Part shown: positions 43,508-51,783 of the stretch, one piece after another
How the letters are laid out: each line of letters starts with the position of its first letter
Numbering within the stretch: position 1 is the stretch's first letter
Assembly (NCBI GenBank): GCA_039198065.1
Contig: JBCCTU010000007.1
Coordinates: 123,965 to 187,964 of the forward strand
Reading direction: 5' to 3'
Origin: CALHVX01 sp039198065
GTDB taxonomy: Bacteria > Pseudomonadota > Gammaproteobacteria > Pseudomonadales > Azotimanducaceae
Length of the DNA stretch: 64,000 nt
The notes under the pieces: model-generated
The model's database searches: none
Told to the model about the DNA's origin: nothing
What the model saw: only the letters and a program-made list of their open reading frames with translations
Translations under genes and position numbers: made by a program

Positions 43508-45969
43508 CCATGGAAACCGTGCCTCAAACCCCGCGAACCATCGATGGTCGCCTAGCCCGTTGGTTGATTGCTCGACGCCGCCTGCTGGCCGCACTGTCTC
43601 TCCTCCTGATCCCCCTTGCCGGCAGCGGCATCCGCTTTATCGAGCGAGACCCGTCAGTGGACGCGTTCGTTCCCCCGAATCATACAGCCGCGTTGATGCA
43701 GGCTCGGGCCCGGGAGCAGTTCGGCGTGGAAGACCCGTTTGTGATCGGTCTGCTGGACGACAGCGGCGCATCGGTGCTGACCCCCGCTGCCCTGGACGCC
43801 ATAGCGGCGCTGGAAGAGGCCCTCCCAACGCTGACAGGCGTGGAGTTCAACGACCGCCGCAGCCTGCTGACCAGTGACGCGGTGTTCGGAACGGATTTCG
43901 GCCTCGAAGTGGAGCCGATCGTCGACCGCTCCGTGGCGGACGAAACCCTGGCGGCTACGGTTCGTACACGACTTGCGACGATGCCGATGCTCGATGGCCT
44001 GCTCATCAGCCGAGATGAGTCGGCGCTGCTGCTCGTGGTTCCCGTAGTGGATCCGAACCGAGCCGAACCGATTTATCGACAGCTCCTCGACCTGACCGCT
44101 GCGCTCGCACCGCCGGGCTATCGCTTCGAGATCGCCGGCGTCGCGGCGATGAATTCCCGCCTTGATCAGACTGTATCGACGGACACCCGTCGTCTGGTCC
44201 CGCTGGCCTTCCTGACAGCGCTGTTGCTTGTTGGTCTGGCGCTCAAACGGGCCCGAGCGGTGGCCGCTCCGTTGGTCATCATCGCCGCATCCACGGCCGT
44301 TGCGCTGGGTGCGCTGGGTTGGGCCGGCAGCCGCTACTACCTCATCACGACCGCGTTGCCGGTCGTCGTCATGGCTATTGCCATCGCCGACTGTCTGCAC
44401 ATCGCCCTGCAGTACGTCGTCGCCTACCGGGAACGGCAGATGCCGCGCACCGATGCGGCCCTGGAAACGGCACTGAGCCGCACCCTGCGGCCCGTCACCC
44501 TCACCAGTTGGACGACCGCTGCAGGCTTCCTCGGGCTGGCCTGGGGCGCGAACATGATCCCCATCGCCGAGTTTGGAACTTACGCGGCCGTGGGTGTTTT
44601 GGCTGCATGGCTGTTCAGCCTTACGCTGCTCCCCGCGCTGATCGGTTGGTTTGATCCACGACCACTTAACACGTCACCAAAGCCCACCGCCGCCCGAATT
44701 GACAGCGAAACACACGCCCCAGCACCCCAGCGGCAGCGGCTCGAAGCAGCGCTCCTAGCCTGCTATCGCCGCCCCAGCCAGGCCCTGGGCCTGGGACTTC
44801 TGCTTCTGATCGCCGCCCTCGCCAGCGCCAGCGTCGTACGCTTCGACTACGAGCGGGCGCGCTACTTCCGCACCGGCGATCCGGTGCGGCTGGCCGATGC
44901 CTCAATTTCGGACCGCTTTGGTGGCCTTAACGCACTCGACGTCGTAATAGAAAGTCCAGACGACGAACCGTTGTTGCGCGCCAGTCGCCTGGAAGCGATC
45001 GCGGACATTCGCCACTGGCTGAAGGATCAGCCTGGGGTTGTCGCCGTTGATGCCATCGACGACTACATCAACGTCATGGGTGCCGCGCTTTTAAGCAACA
45101 CCGCCGCGGACGCCGCGCTCGACGACGAACTAGAGGAAGTTGCGCCAGAGCAGTTTTTCTTCGCCTACGAAGCGGCGTCGGACCCCGGCGCCTTTGATGC
45201 GTTCATTGAACCGACGCTCACCCTGACCCGGATCCGAGCGCGATTGGATTCGGACCGATTCTCGACCATCGCACCGATCGTCGGGGCGTTGCGGAGCTAC
45301 CTCGAGGAGTGGTCGCAACGGCATGACCTAAAAGCAGAAGTGAGCGGACGCCTGGCCGTCAACGCCGGCTGGATGGAAGCGCTCGCCGGCAACCACCCAC
45401 GCGGCCTGGCTCTCGCACTTGGGTTGGTTACGCTTACCTGCTGCCTCTGGTTCCGCCGCGGGCGGGCGATCGCGACGACGCTGGCGCCAGTGTCTTTTGG
45501 GGTGCTGTTTGTATACGCACTGATGGGTCTGCTCGGCATCGACATCGCGCCGGCTACGGCTATGACCAGTGCGATCGCAACCGGCCTTGGCGTCGACTTC
45601 GGCATCCATCTCGTCAGCCACCTGCGGCAGGGGCCCGCCGTTCAGCCCGACGGTCGAGTTGATCCCCAGTTTCTGACCATCGTTCGGGCTTGTCTGTTTT
45701 CAGCCCTTGCGCTGTGCTGTGCGCTGTTGACGATCTGCATCAGCAGCGCACCGCCGCTGCGTTGGTTCGGAATTCTCATTGCGGCATCGGCCCTTGGGAG
45801 TCTCACCGCAGCGCTGCTCGTCGTGCCGGCCTGTGCGCGCCTGTTCTATTCCGCGAAGCCAGCGGTAACTCCAACGCGAGACACGGCAGCGGAAGAACTG
45901 CGGCAGCCGTCGGGATCCGACGAGCACTCACCCCTCACCCCGATTTCTGGTCAAGGAGCAGGATCATGA
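43504..45969 (+). CDS. MMPL/RND-superfamily lipid transporter
   Basis: An 821-residue protein with two repeats, each having one TM helix, a periplasmic loop and five more helices. Key segments are LVPLAFLTALLLVGLALKRARAVAAPLVI, VVVMAIAIADCLHIALQYVVAYRERQ and, in repeat 2, ATAMTSAIATGLGVDFGIHLVSHLRQ. The pump type exports lipids, hopanoids or polyketides. I chose the ATG at 43504 that overlaps the thioesterase stop; the frame opens further upstream but with unlikely residues. Next gene overlaps by four bases. Confidence 0.9.
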   Translation: MTMETVPQTPRTIDGRLARWLIARRRLLAALSLLLIPLAGSGIRFIERDPSVDAFVPPNHTAALMQARAREQFGVEDPFVIGLLDDSGASVLTPAALDAIAALEEALPTLTGVEFNDRRSLLTSDAVFGTDFGLEVEPIVDRSVADETLAATVRTRLATMPMLDGLLISRDESALLLVVPVVDPNRAEPIYRQLLDLTAALAPPGYRFEIAGVAAMNSRLDQTVSTDTRRLVPLAFLTALLLVGLALKRARAVAAPLVIIAASTAVALGALGWAGSRYYLITTALPVVVMAIAIADCLHIALQYVVAYRERQMPRTDAALETALSRTLRPVTLTSWTTAAGFLGLAWGANMIPIAEFGTYAAVGVLAAWLFSLTLLPALIGWFDPRPLNTSPKPTAARIDSETHAPAPQRQRLEAALLACYRRPSQALGLGLLLLIAALASASVVRFDYERARYFRTGDPVRLADASISDRFGGLNALDVVIESPDDEPLLRASRLEAIADIRHWLKDQPGVVAVDAIDDYINVMGAALLSNTAADAALDDELEEVAPEQFFFAYEAASDPGAFDAFIEPTLTLTRIRARLDSDRFSTIAPIVGALRSYLEEWSQRHDLKAEVSGRLAVNAGWMEALAGNHPRGLALALGLVTLTCCLWFRRGRAIATTLAPVSFGVLFVYALMGLLGIDIAPATAMTSAIATGLGVDFGIHLVSHLRQGPAVQPDGRVDPQFLTIVRACLFSALALCCALLTICISSAPPLRWFGILIAASALGSLTAALLVVPACARLFYSAKPAVTPTRDTAAEELRQPSGSDEHSPLTPISGQGAGS

Positions 45970-46811
45970 CTCGATTCCTTTCGCAGGCGCTTGCCGGCGG
46001 CCTCGTCGCCGTGCTTTTAGCGATGCCGCTGACTGGTACGGCCCAGGCCGAACCCCTCACCTCAGCGCAGGCCCTTGCGGAACGCCTTGCCGACCGCCCG
46101 GCCAGCGAGGGGCGCGTCGGGCACATGCACTTCCGCCTCACCAACGCGCGTGGCCGCGTACGCGAGCGCACGGCGCTGTTGATTCACTCCGAAGCCGAAG
46201 ACGCAGTACGCATAGCAATCCAGTTCGAAGCACCGGCCGCCATTCGCAACACGGGGTTTCTAAGTCACGACTTTGAGCAGGCAAGCGACCGCAACTGGCT
46301 CTACGTCCCCGTGACCCGCCGCGTCCGCCGCATTCCCACCGCGGACCGGGGCGATCCGTTCATGGGTACGGACTTAAGCTACGGCGACGTCAAAGGCGAC
46401 TTTAAGTTTGACCTCGAGGACTGGCGTTTCGAGCAGCCGGCAGCACCGCTTGCCGCTGACACCGACCTGTTGCCGCTCGCGGGCACGGCGCAGAGCGACG
46501 CCATCGCCGAGGAGCTCGGCTACCAGCGCTTTGAAGCCGCGGTCGATCCAAAGACGCTGTTCCCGGTTAAAACGATTTACTACGACCGCAACGACAAGCC
46601 ACTCAAGTCCCTCGAGATTCACGAACAGGCATTGGTGGGCGATGTCTGGACCGCCATGCATTTCACGGTGCGGAATCTGCAAACCGGTCATGAGACGGAC
46701 GTCCGGCTTTCCGACATGCGCTACGTCCCAAGCCTCGATAGCTTCTACTTGAGCGAGCAGTCCCTCGAAGAAGGCACCGCGCAGCTCGATGACCTGGTCG
46801 ACGGCGGATGA
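45966..46811 (+). CDS. Periplasmic LolA-like lipid-carrier protein
   Basis: A 281-residue protein with signal peptide (…LLAMPLTGTAQA). The body matches the 'outer membrane lipoprotein-sorting protein' family with a LolA/LppX-like fold: FLSHDFEQASDRNWLYVPVTRRVRRIPTADRGDPFMGTDLSYGDVKGDF and EALVGDVWTAMHFTVRNLQTGHETDVRLSDMRY. It probably binds the hydrophobic cargo in the periplasm between the MMPL pump and the barrel. The ATG overlaps the previous stop, with AAGGAG upstream. Confidence 0.85.
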   Translation: MTRFLSQALAGGLVAVLLAMPLTGTAQAEPLTSAQALAERLADRPASEGRVGHMHFRLTNARGRVRERTALLIHSEAEDAVRIAIQFEAPAAIRNTGFLSHDFEQASDRNWLYVPVTRRVRRIPTADRGDPFMGTDLSYGDVKGDFKFDLEDWRFEQPAAPLAADTDLLPLAGTAQSDAIAEELGYQRFEAAVDPKTLFPVKTIYYDRNDKPLKSLEIHEQALVGDVWTAMHFTVRNLQTGHETDVRLSDMRYVPSLDSFYLSEQSLEEGTAQLDDLVDGG

Positions 46812-48094
46812 CGCACCGTTGGCTGCTGGTCCTTAGCTGCGTCCTCGCAGCGGTTCCAACGGACGCGTTGGCGGAGTTTCGCTGGCGCGACCGCGCGCTC
46901 AGCATCGAATACCTCGGTGCGCAATCGATCGAGACCAGCGCTTGGCAACAGCAGCGACTCACCATCCAGCCGAGCGCCGTTGCATCGTTCAGCCGCCGCT
47001 GGCGCGCCACGCTCAAAGGCCGGGTGGAGGTTGCGAATGGTGCGGGGGATGACTATGGGCTGGGTACCCTCGCAACCTACTCACCGCTCGCCCGCCCCTG
47101 GGCACCCAACGATCGTGTGCGGATGGAGTTCGATGAACTGAGCCTTGAGTATCGGGGCCGGCGCAATCGCGTATCCGTTGGCAAGCTGATCCGGCCCTGG
47201 GGGGCGCTGGACGGGATCCGAGTCCTCGATCAGCTGGACGCCGCCCGCAACCGTGACTTTTTGTTTCTGGAGCAACGTCCCGATCGACTGAGCCGCTACG
47301 GCATCGCTGCCCTGCATCGAAGCAACGACTGGGAACTCGAAGCCGTGGCGCTGCTTGATCCCACGGTTAACCAGCTCGCTACGGCTTCGAGTCCCGTCGC
47401 GCCGCGCAGCTATCGGTCGCCAGGCGCAGAAGAAGAATTGCCGCTACCCATCGAACCACGAGATCGCTACGGCACCGACGCGACCTATGGCCTGCGCCTG
47501 CGGCGCCAGCTCGGCAACGGTGCCGTCACGGCGCTGGCTCAGTCCGGACCCATGCTCGACCCGGTGCTAGCGGCCACTGCCGAGGCGACGCTTCGCTTTC
47601 CACGCCGCAGACTCTACGGCGTCGGCGCCGAATGGTCCGCCGGCGCGCTGGTGTTTCGCTTTGAAGCCAACCTGTCGCCAGACGAAGCCGTCTCCGACCC
47701 GACCGTTGGCCGGGGCTTCTCCCGCACGCGTCGCTGGTCTACTGGGGTAGCCGTCGACTGGAACACACCGGGCCGCTGGTTCGTCAACCTGCAGCTCGGT
47801 GAGGCCCGGTACCGAACGCTCTCCCAAGCACCCGGTGTCGCACCCGACACACAAACCCTCGCCACACTGATGCTGCGCCGCAACTTCGGCAACGATCGCT
47901 GGTTGCTGCGTCTGGAAACCCTGGCCCTGCTGAGCGAGGGCGACGGCCTCCTTCGGCCAAGCATCGAGTATCAGCTGAACGATCGACTCAGCATTGGCAC
48001 CGGCATCGACCAAGTCTATGGGTCCGAGGAACAACCCTTTGGCCAGTTCCGGCAAGCCTCGCGCGCCTGGCTTCGACTCCGCTGGGTGCAATAG
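46808..48094 (+). CDS. Outer-membrane beta-barrel, partner of the MMPL/LolA-like system
   Basis: A 428-residue protein with signal peptide (LLVLSCVLAAVPTDALA) and barrel-type strands throughout, ending in aromatic/Gln (LRLRWVQ). Strands such as RWRATLKGRVEVANG, DRVRMEFDELSLEYRGRRNRVSVGKLIRPWGALDG resemble DUF1302-type barrels. Four genes from the thioesterase to here overlap by four bases each, which suggests one envelope pathway. Confidence 0.78.
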   Translation: MTHRWLLVLSCVLAAVPTDALAEFRWRDRALSIEYLGAQSIETSAWQQQRLTIQPSAVASFSRRWRATLKGRVEVANGAGDDYGLGTLATYSPLARPWAPNDRVRMEFDELSLEYRGRRNRVSVGKLIRPWGALDGIRVLDQLDAARNRDFLFLEQRPDRLSRYGIAALHRSNDWELEAVALLDPTVNQLATASSPVAPRSYRSPGAEEELPLPIEPRDRYGTDATYGLRLRRQLGNGAVTALAQSGPMLDPVLAATAEATLRFPRRRLYGVGAEWSAGALVFRFEANLSPDEAVSDPTVGRGFSRTRRWSTGVAVDWNTPGRWFVNLQLGEARYRTLSQAPGVAPDTQTLATLMLRRNFGNDRWLLRLETLALLSEGDGLLRPSIEYQLNDRLSIGTGIDQVYGSEEQPFGQFRQASRAWLRLRWVQ

Positions 48095-48161
48095 TCACCC
48101 CGCGCGGGGCCAGGCACGGTAAGGTGCGCGCTCGACGCACAACTCCGGAGACCGACGGCCC

Positions 48162-49628
48162 GTGGGCACGACCGTACTCAATCGATTCGAATCCAAACTG
48201 ACGCCTTCCCCACATCCGTATCTTAATGGCGCCTGGACACCCCAGACCGAAGAAGTCCAGGCCACCGATCTCACAGTAATCGGTGACATACCGAAGGATC
48301 TCAACGGCCTTTACGTGCGCAACACCGAGAACCCGTTGTTCGATGCCATCGGTGTGTACCACCCCTTCGACGGCGACGGCATGATCCACGCCATGCGCTT
48401 TGAGCGAGGTACGGCCCGCTACACCAACCGATTCGTTCGCACCGCCGGGTTTCTAGCGGAACAGGCCGCGGGGCGTTCGCTGTGGACCGGCATCGCCGGC
48501 AACCCTGCGAAGTCTGAGCGCGACGGCTGGGGCGCCCGGGGCCGCATGAAGGACGCCTCCTCCACCGACGTCGTCGTGCACGGCGGCCGGGTGTTGTCTA
48601 CGCATTACATGTGCGGTGAGGGGTACCTGCTGGATCCGGAAACCCTGGACACCCTGGGTACCGCGGATTGGGTTCCCGAGGTCGGAATCTCCGCGCACCC
48701 CAAAGTGGATCCGGTATCCGGTGATCTGCTGTTCTTCAACTACGGCAAAGAAGCGCCTTACATGCACTACGGTGTGGTCGGTGCCGATCAGCAGCTCAAG
48801 CACTACATCCCGATCCCCTTACCGGGGCCACGACTCCCCCACGACATGGCCTTCAGCCGCAACTACTCGATTCTCATCGACCTGCCACTGTTCTGGGATC
48901 CAGAACTGCTGGAGCGAGGCATTCACGTCAACCGCTACTACCCCAACCTGCCCACGCGCTTCGCGGTCGTGCCCCGCTTCGGCAGCGAGCAGGAGATTCG
49001 CTGGTTCGAGGCGGACCCAACCTACGTACTGCACTGGATGAACGCCTGGGAAGATGGCGACGAGCTCATCCTCGACGGCTATTTTCAGGAACAGCCCGAC
49101 CCTGCGCCGGTCGAGATCCCCGGCGTGGACATCCGATTCGGCAAGCTGCTCGCGAACATCGATGAAGCGTCCTTCAAGCCACGCCTGCATCGCTGGCGCT
49201 TCAACCTGAAAACAGGCAAAACGACGGAAGCGCATCTTGACGAACGTACCCTCGAGTTCGGCAGCTTTGACCAACGACGGGCCGGCGAGCGCAGCCGCTA
49301 CCTATACAGCACGACTACGGAACCGGGCTGGTTTCTCTTCAACGGGTTGGTCAAACACGATTTCGAATCCGGCGACGGGCAGAGTTATCACTTCGGCGAA
49401 CAGCGCTACGCAAGCGAAGCGCCCTTCGCGCCTCGGACCGGCAGCCGGGCCGAAGACGACGGTTTCCTGGTGAGCTTTGTCACCGACCTTAAGGCAGACC
49501 AGTCCGAGTGTGTCGTACTCAACGCCCAGGCCATCGATGAGGGTCCGGTCTGTCGCATCATTCTGCCGCACCGCATCAGCAGCGGCACACACGCAACCTG
49601 GGCCGGCGTTGACGAACTGCCCGCTTAA
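48162..49628 (+). CDS. Carotenoid cleavage oxygenase (RPE65 family)
   Basis: A 488-residue, seven-bladed propeller enzyme. The four iron-ligand His positions are recognisable in SAHPKVDP, LPHDMAFSRNYSIL, LHWMNAWEDGDELILDGY and SGTHATWAG. The N-terminus (NGAWTPQTEEV, IPKDLNGLYVRNTENPLFDAIGVYHPFDGDGMIHAMRF) fits. The family cleaves conjugated double bonds of carotenoids, stilbenes or related compounds with O2. It begins with GTG 67 bp after the barrel gene and could share the operon. The substrate is unknown. Confidence 0.9.
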   Translation: MGTTVLNRFESKLTPSPHPYLNGAWTPQTEEVQATDLTVIGDIPKDLNGLYVRNTENPLFDAIGVYHPFDGDGMIHAMRFERGTARYTNRFVRTAGFLAEQAAGRSLWTGIAGNPAKSERDGWGARGRMKDASSTDVVVHGGRVLSTHYMCGEGYLLDPETLDTLGTADWVPEVGISAHPKVDPVSGDLLFFNYGKEAPYMHYGVVGADQQLKHYIPIPLPGPRLPHDMAFSRNYSILIDLPLFWDPELLERGIHVNRYYPNLPTRFAVVPRFGSEQEIRWFEADPTYVLHWMNAWEDGDELILDGYFQEQPDPAPVEIPGVDIRFGKLLANIDEASFKPRLHRWRFNLKTGKTTEAHLDERTLEFGSFDQRRAGERSRYLYSTTTEPGWFLFNGLVKHDFESGDGQSYHFGEQRYASEAPFAPRTGSRAEDDGFLVSFVTDLKADQSECVVLNAQAIDEGPVCRIILPHRISSGTHATWAGVDELPA

Positions 49629-49668
49629 CCGCTGATCGGCACGGCCGTTAGGGCCTAAAGGAGAACCC

Positions 49669-50427
49669 ATGACCGACCAACTCACCCGCGTTACCGATCA
49701 TCAGTGCTCCTCAGCGCCGGCGCGCTACGACGACCTCCGCGTGCTGATGCTCAACTGCACCCTGACGCGATCGCCACGCTTGTCCCATACCGAGGGGCTA
49801 CTGGAGGTTGCCGAACGCATCTATCAGGCTAACGGCGTCAAGACCGAGATTCTGCGACCCGTCGACTACGAGATTCCGGCGGGGCTCGAACACGACTACG
49901 CCGGCCGCGATGGCTACGCCAAAGACGACTGGCCCGAGCTCCAGAAGAAGATCGATGCCTGCGACATCCTCATTATCGGTACCTCGGTCTGGCTCGGCGA
50001 AAAGAGCTCCGTGTGCAACCGGGTGCTCGAGCGCATGTACGGCTACACCCACGACTTCAACGCCAAAGGCCAGTACCGGGACTACGGGAAAGTTGGCGCC
50101 ACGCTGATTACCGGCAACGAAGACGGTGTGAAGCACTGCGCTATGAACATTCTCTTCTCGCTATCACACATCGGCTACACGGTGCCGCCACAAGCCGATG
50201 CCGGATGGATGGGTGAGGCAGGACCAGGACCGTCCTACCGCGACCCCGGTTCCGGTGGACCGGAAAACGATTTCACCAATCGAAACACGACCTTTCTCGT
50301 TTGGAACACGCTTCACCTGGCCCGCATGCTGAAAGACCAGGGCGGGATACCGGCTCACGGTAACCAACCGGAAGCCTGGGACGCCGGCTGTAAAACGGAC
50401 TTCCACAGTCCAGAACACAAACGCTGA
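49669..50427 (+). CDS. Flavodoxin-fold NAD(P)H-dependent oxidoreductase
   Basis: A 252-residue protein. A flavodoxin-like core begins DDLRVLMLNCTLTRSPRLSHTEGLLEVA (FMN phosphate-binding Ser/Thr loop), continues with DILIIGTSVWLGEKSSVCNRVLERMYG and GATLITGNEDGVKHC. This is the NADPH-dependent FMN-reductase type. GGAG lies upstream of the ATG. It follows the carotenoid oxygenase by 40 bp and could supply reducing power to that pathway, which is inference. Confidence 0.85.
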   Translation: MTDQLTRVTDHQCSSAPARYDDLRVLMLNCTLTRSPRLSHTEGLLEVAERIYQANGVKTEILRPVDYEIPAGLEHDYAGRDGYAKDDWPELQKKIDACDILIIGTSVWLGEKSSVCNRVLERMYGYTHDFNAKGQYRDYGKVGATLITGNEDGVKHCAMNILFSLSHIGYTVPPQADAGWMGEAGPGPSYRDPGSGGPENDFTNRNTTFLVWNTLHLARMLKDQGGIPAHGNQPEAWDAGCKTDFHSPEHKR

Positions 50428-50431
50428 GGCG

Positions 50432-51058
50432 TTACAGAGAGCGGCTACCGCGACGTTTCGGTAACGACCAGCCTCGGAGCATGCCGACGGCGCGGAGCAG
50501 CAGCGCCGTTAGGAACCCGGCCGCCACTGCCGAGGACGGGTCGACGGGCTGGAGTAACACGTAGACCGACGCTCCGGCAAAGGCGGCCGTCGCATAGATT
50601 TCGCGTTGCATAATCAGTGGGATTTCATTGGCGATGACATCCCGTGCCATACCGCCGGCAACGGCCGTGACCACGCCCATCATGATCGCAATGGACGGCA
50701 ACCCCACCACGTCGAGGGTTTTCGACGCGCCAAGCACACAGAATACGGCTAAACCCAACGCATCACTCCAAAGCATGAGTCGCCGAACCCGCTCGACCCA
50801 CGGCAGCGCGACCCAGGCGACACAGGATGCGATCAGCGTAAGCACCAGGTAGGTGCGATCCTCGAGCCAGAACACGGGCACATCGAGCACCAGATCGCGT
50901 AGCGTTCCGCCACCTACGGCCGGCATTAGCGCAAGCACCAGTGCGCCGAAAAAATCCATCTCCTTGCGAATGGCCATGACGGCACCGCTCAAGGCAAATA
51001 CGAACACGCCGAGATAGTCGAGGCTCTGCAGCACCAGCGCCTCCGACGGCAGGGTCAT
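50432..51058 (-). CDS. TRIC-type cation channel family protein (UPF0126, YadS-like)
   Basis: A 208-residue membrane protein with about seven helices and paired Gly-rich repeats: GVFVFALSGAVMAIRKEMDFFGALVLALMPAVGGGTLRDLVLD, then GLAVFCVLGASKTLDVVGLPSIAIMMGVVTAVAGGMARDVIANEIP. These two-repeat motifs are the signature of prokaryotic trimeric intracellular cation channels. It is the last gene of a four-gene operon and overlaps the SDR gene by four bases. Confidence 0.92.
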   Translation of the reverse strand: MTLPSEALVLQSLDYLGVFVFALSGAVMAIRKEMDFFGALVLALMPAVGGGTLRDLVLDVPVFWLEDRTYLVLTLIASCVAWVALPWVERVRRLMLWSDALGLAVFCVLGASKTLDVVGLPSIAIMMGVVTAVAGGMARDVIANEIPLIMQREIYATAAFAGASVYVLLQPVDPSSAVAAGFLTALLLRAVGMLRGWSLPKRRGSRSL

Positions 51059-51783
51059 TGCGCCGTCCAGCCGCCGTCGACACGCAGCGACGTGCCGGTA
51101 ATCGACGGTGCCCGCTCTCCGCTGAGAAACAGGACCGCCGCAACCACGTCATCGACGCTCGCCAACTGTCCCTGAGGAATGGAACGCAGCACAAACTCGC
51201 GAAACTCTGGCTTCTCGAGCATCGGTCGGGTGAGGTCCGTTTCGACAAAGGTCGGCGCAACGGAGTTGACTCGAATCCCGTGCTCCGCCACTTCTACCGC
51301 CAACGCGCGGGTGAGACCCTCGACGGCGTGTTTGGTCATGCAATACACCGTGCGCTGCGGTGAGCCCACGTGACCCATCTGCGAACTCATGTTGACGATT
51401 CGCCCGCAACCGGCGCGCCGCATGATGGGCACCGCCACCTGGCAGAGACGAAACACGGCCCGGACGTTGATGGCGAGCATGTAATCCAGCAACGACTCCT
51501 CAACCGCATCGATGGGTTTTGGGTCGTTGTAGCCGGCGTTGTTCACCAGTACATCCAATCGCGGCAGCGCCGCGACACGCTGGACGAGCGCGTCGTCTGT
51601 TACATCGCCAACCCAGCCCTCTATGCCTGATGCGGTCGCGGCCAACTCGCCGAGGGCGGTTTCGCGCCGGGCGACGGCAATGACACGGGCACCAAGCCCG
51701 GCAAAGGCCAACGCGCAGGCACGCCCTAAACCGCCGCTGGCGCCGGTCACGAGCACGGTCTGACCGCTAAACTCTGCGGTCAT
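51055..51783 (-). CDS. Short-chain dehydrogenase/reductase
   Basis: A 242-residue classical SDR. The N-terminal TGASGGLGRA motif binds NAD(P), NNAGYN is present, and the active-site Ser, Tyr and Lys are in VNMSSQMGHVGSPQRTVYCMTKHAVEG. The C-terminus (SGERAPSITGTSLRVDGGWT) is like FabG-type 3-oxoacyl reductases. It overlaps both neighbours by four bases (amidohydrolase upstream, TRIC downstream). Substrate unknown. Confidence 0.92.
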   Translation of the reverse strand: MTAEFSGQTVLVTGASGGLGRACALAFAGLGARVIAVARRETALGELAATASGIEGWVGDVTDDALVQRVAALPRLDVLVNNAGYNDPKPIDAVEESLLDYMLAINVRAVFRLCQVAVPIMRRAGCGRIVNMSSQMGHVGSPQRTVYCMTKHAVEGLTRALAVEVAEHGIRVNSVAPTFVETDLTRPMLEKPEFREFVLRSIPQGQLASVDDVVAAVLFLSGERAPSITGTSLRVDGGWTAQ

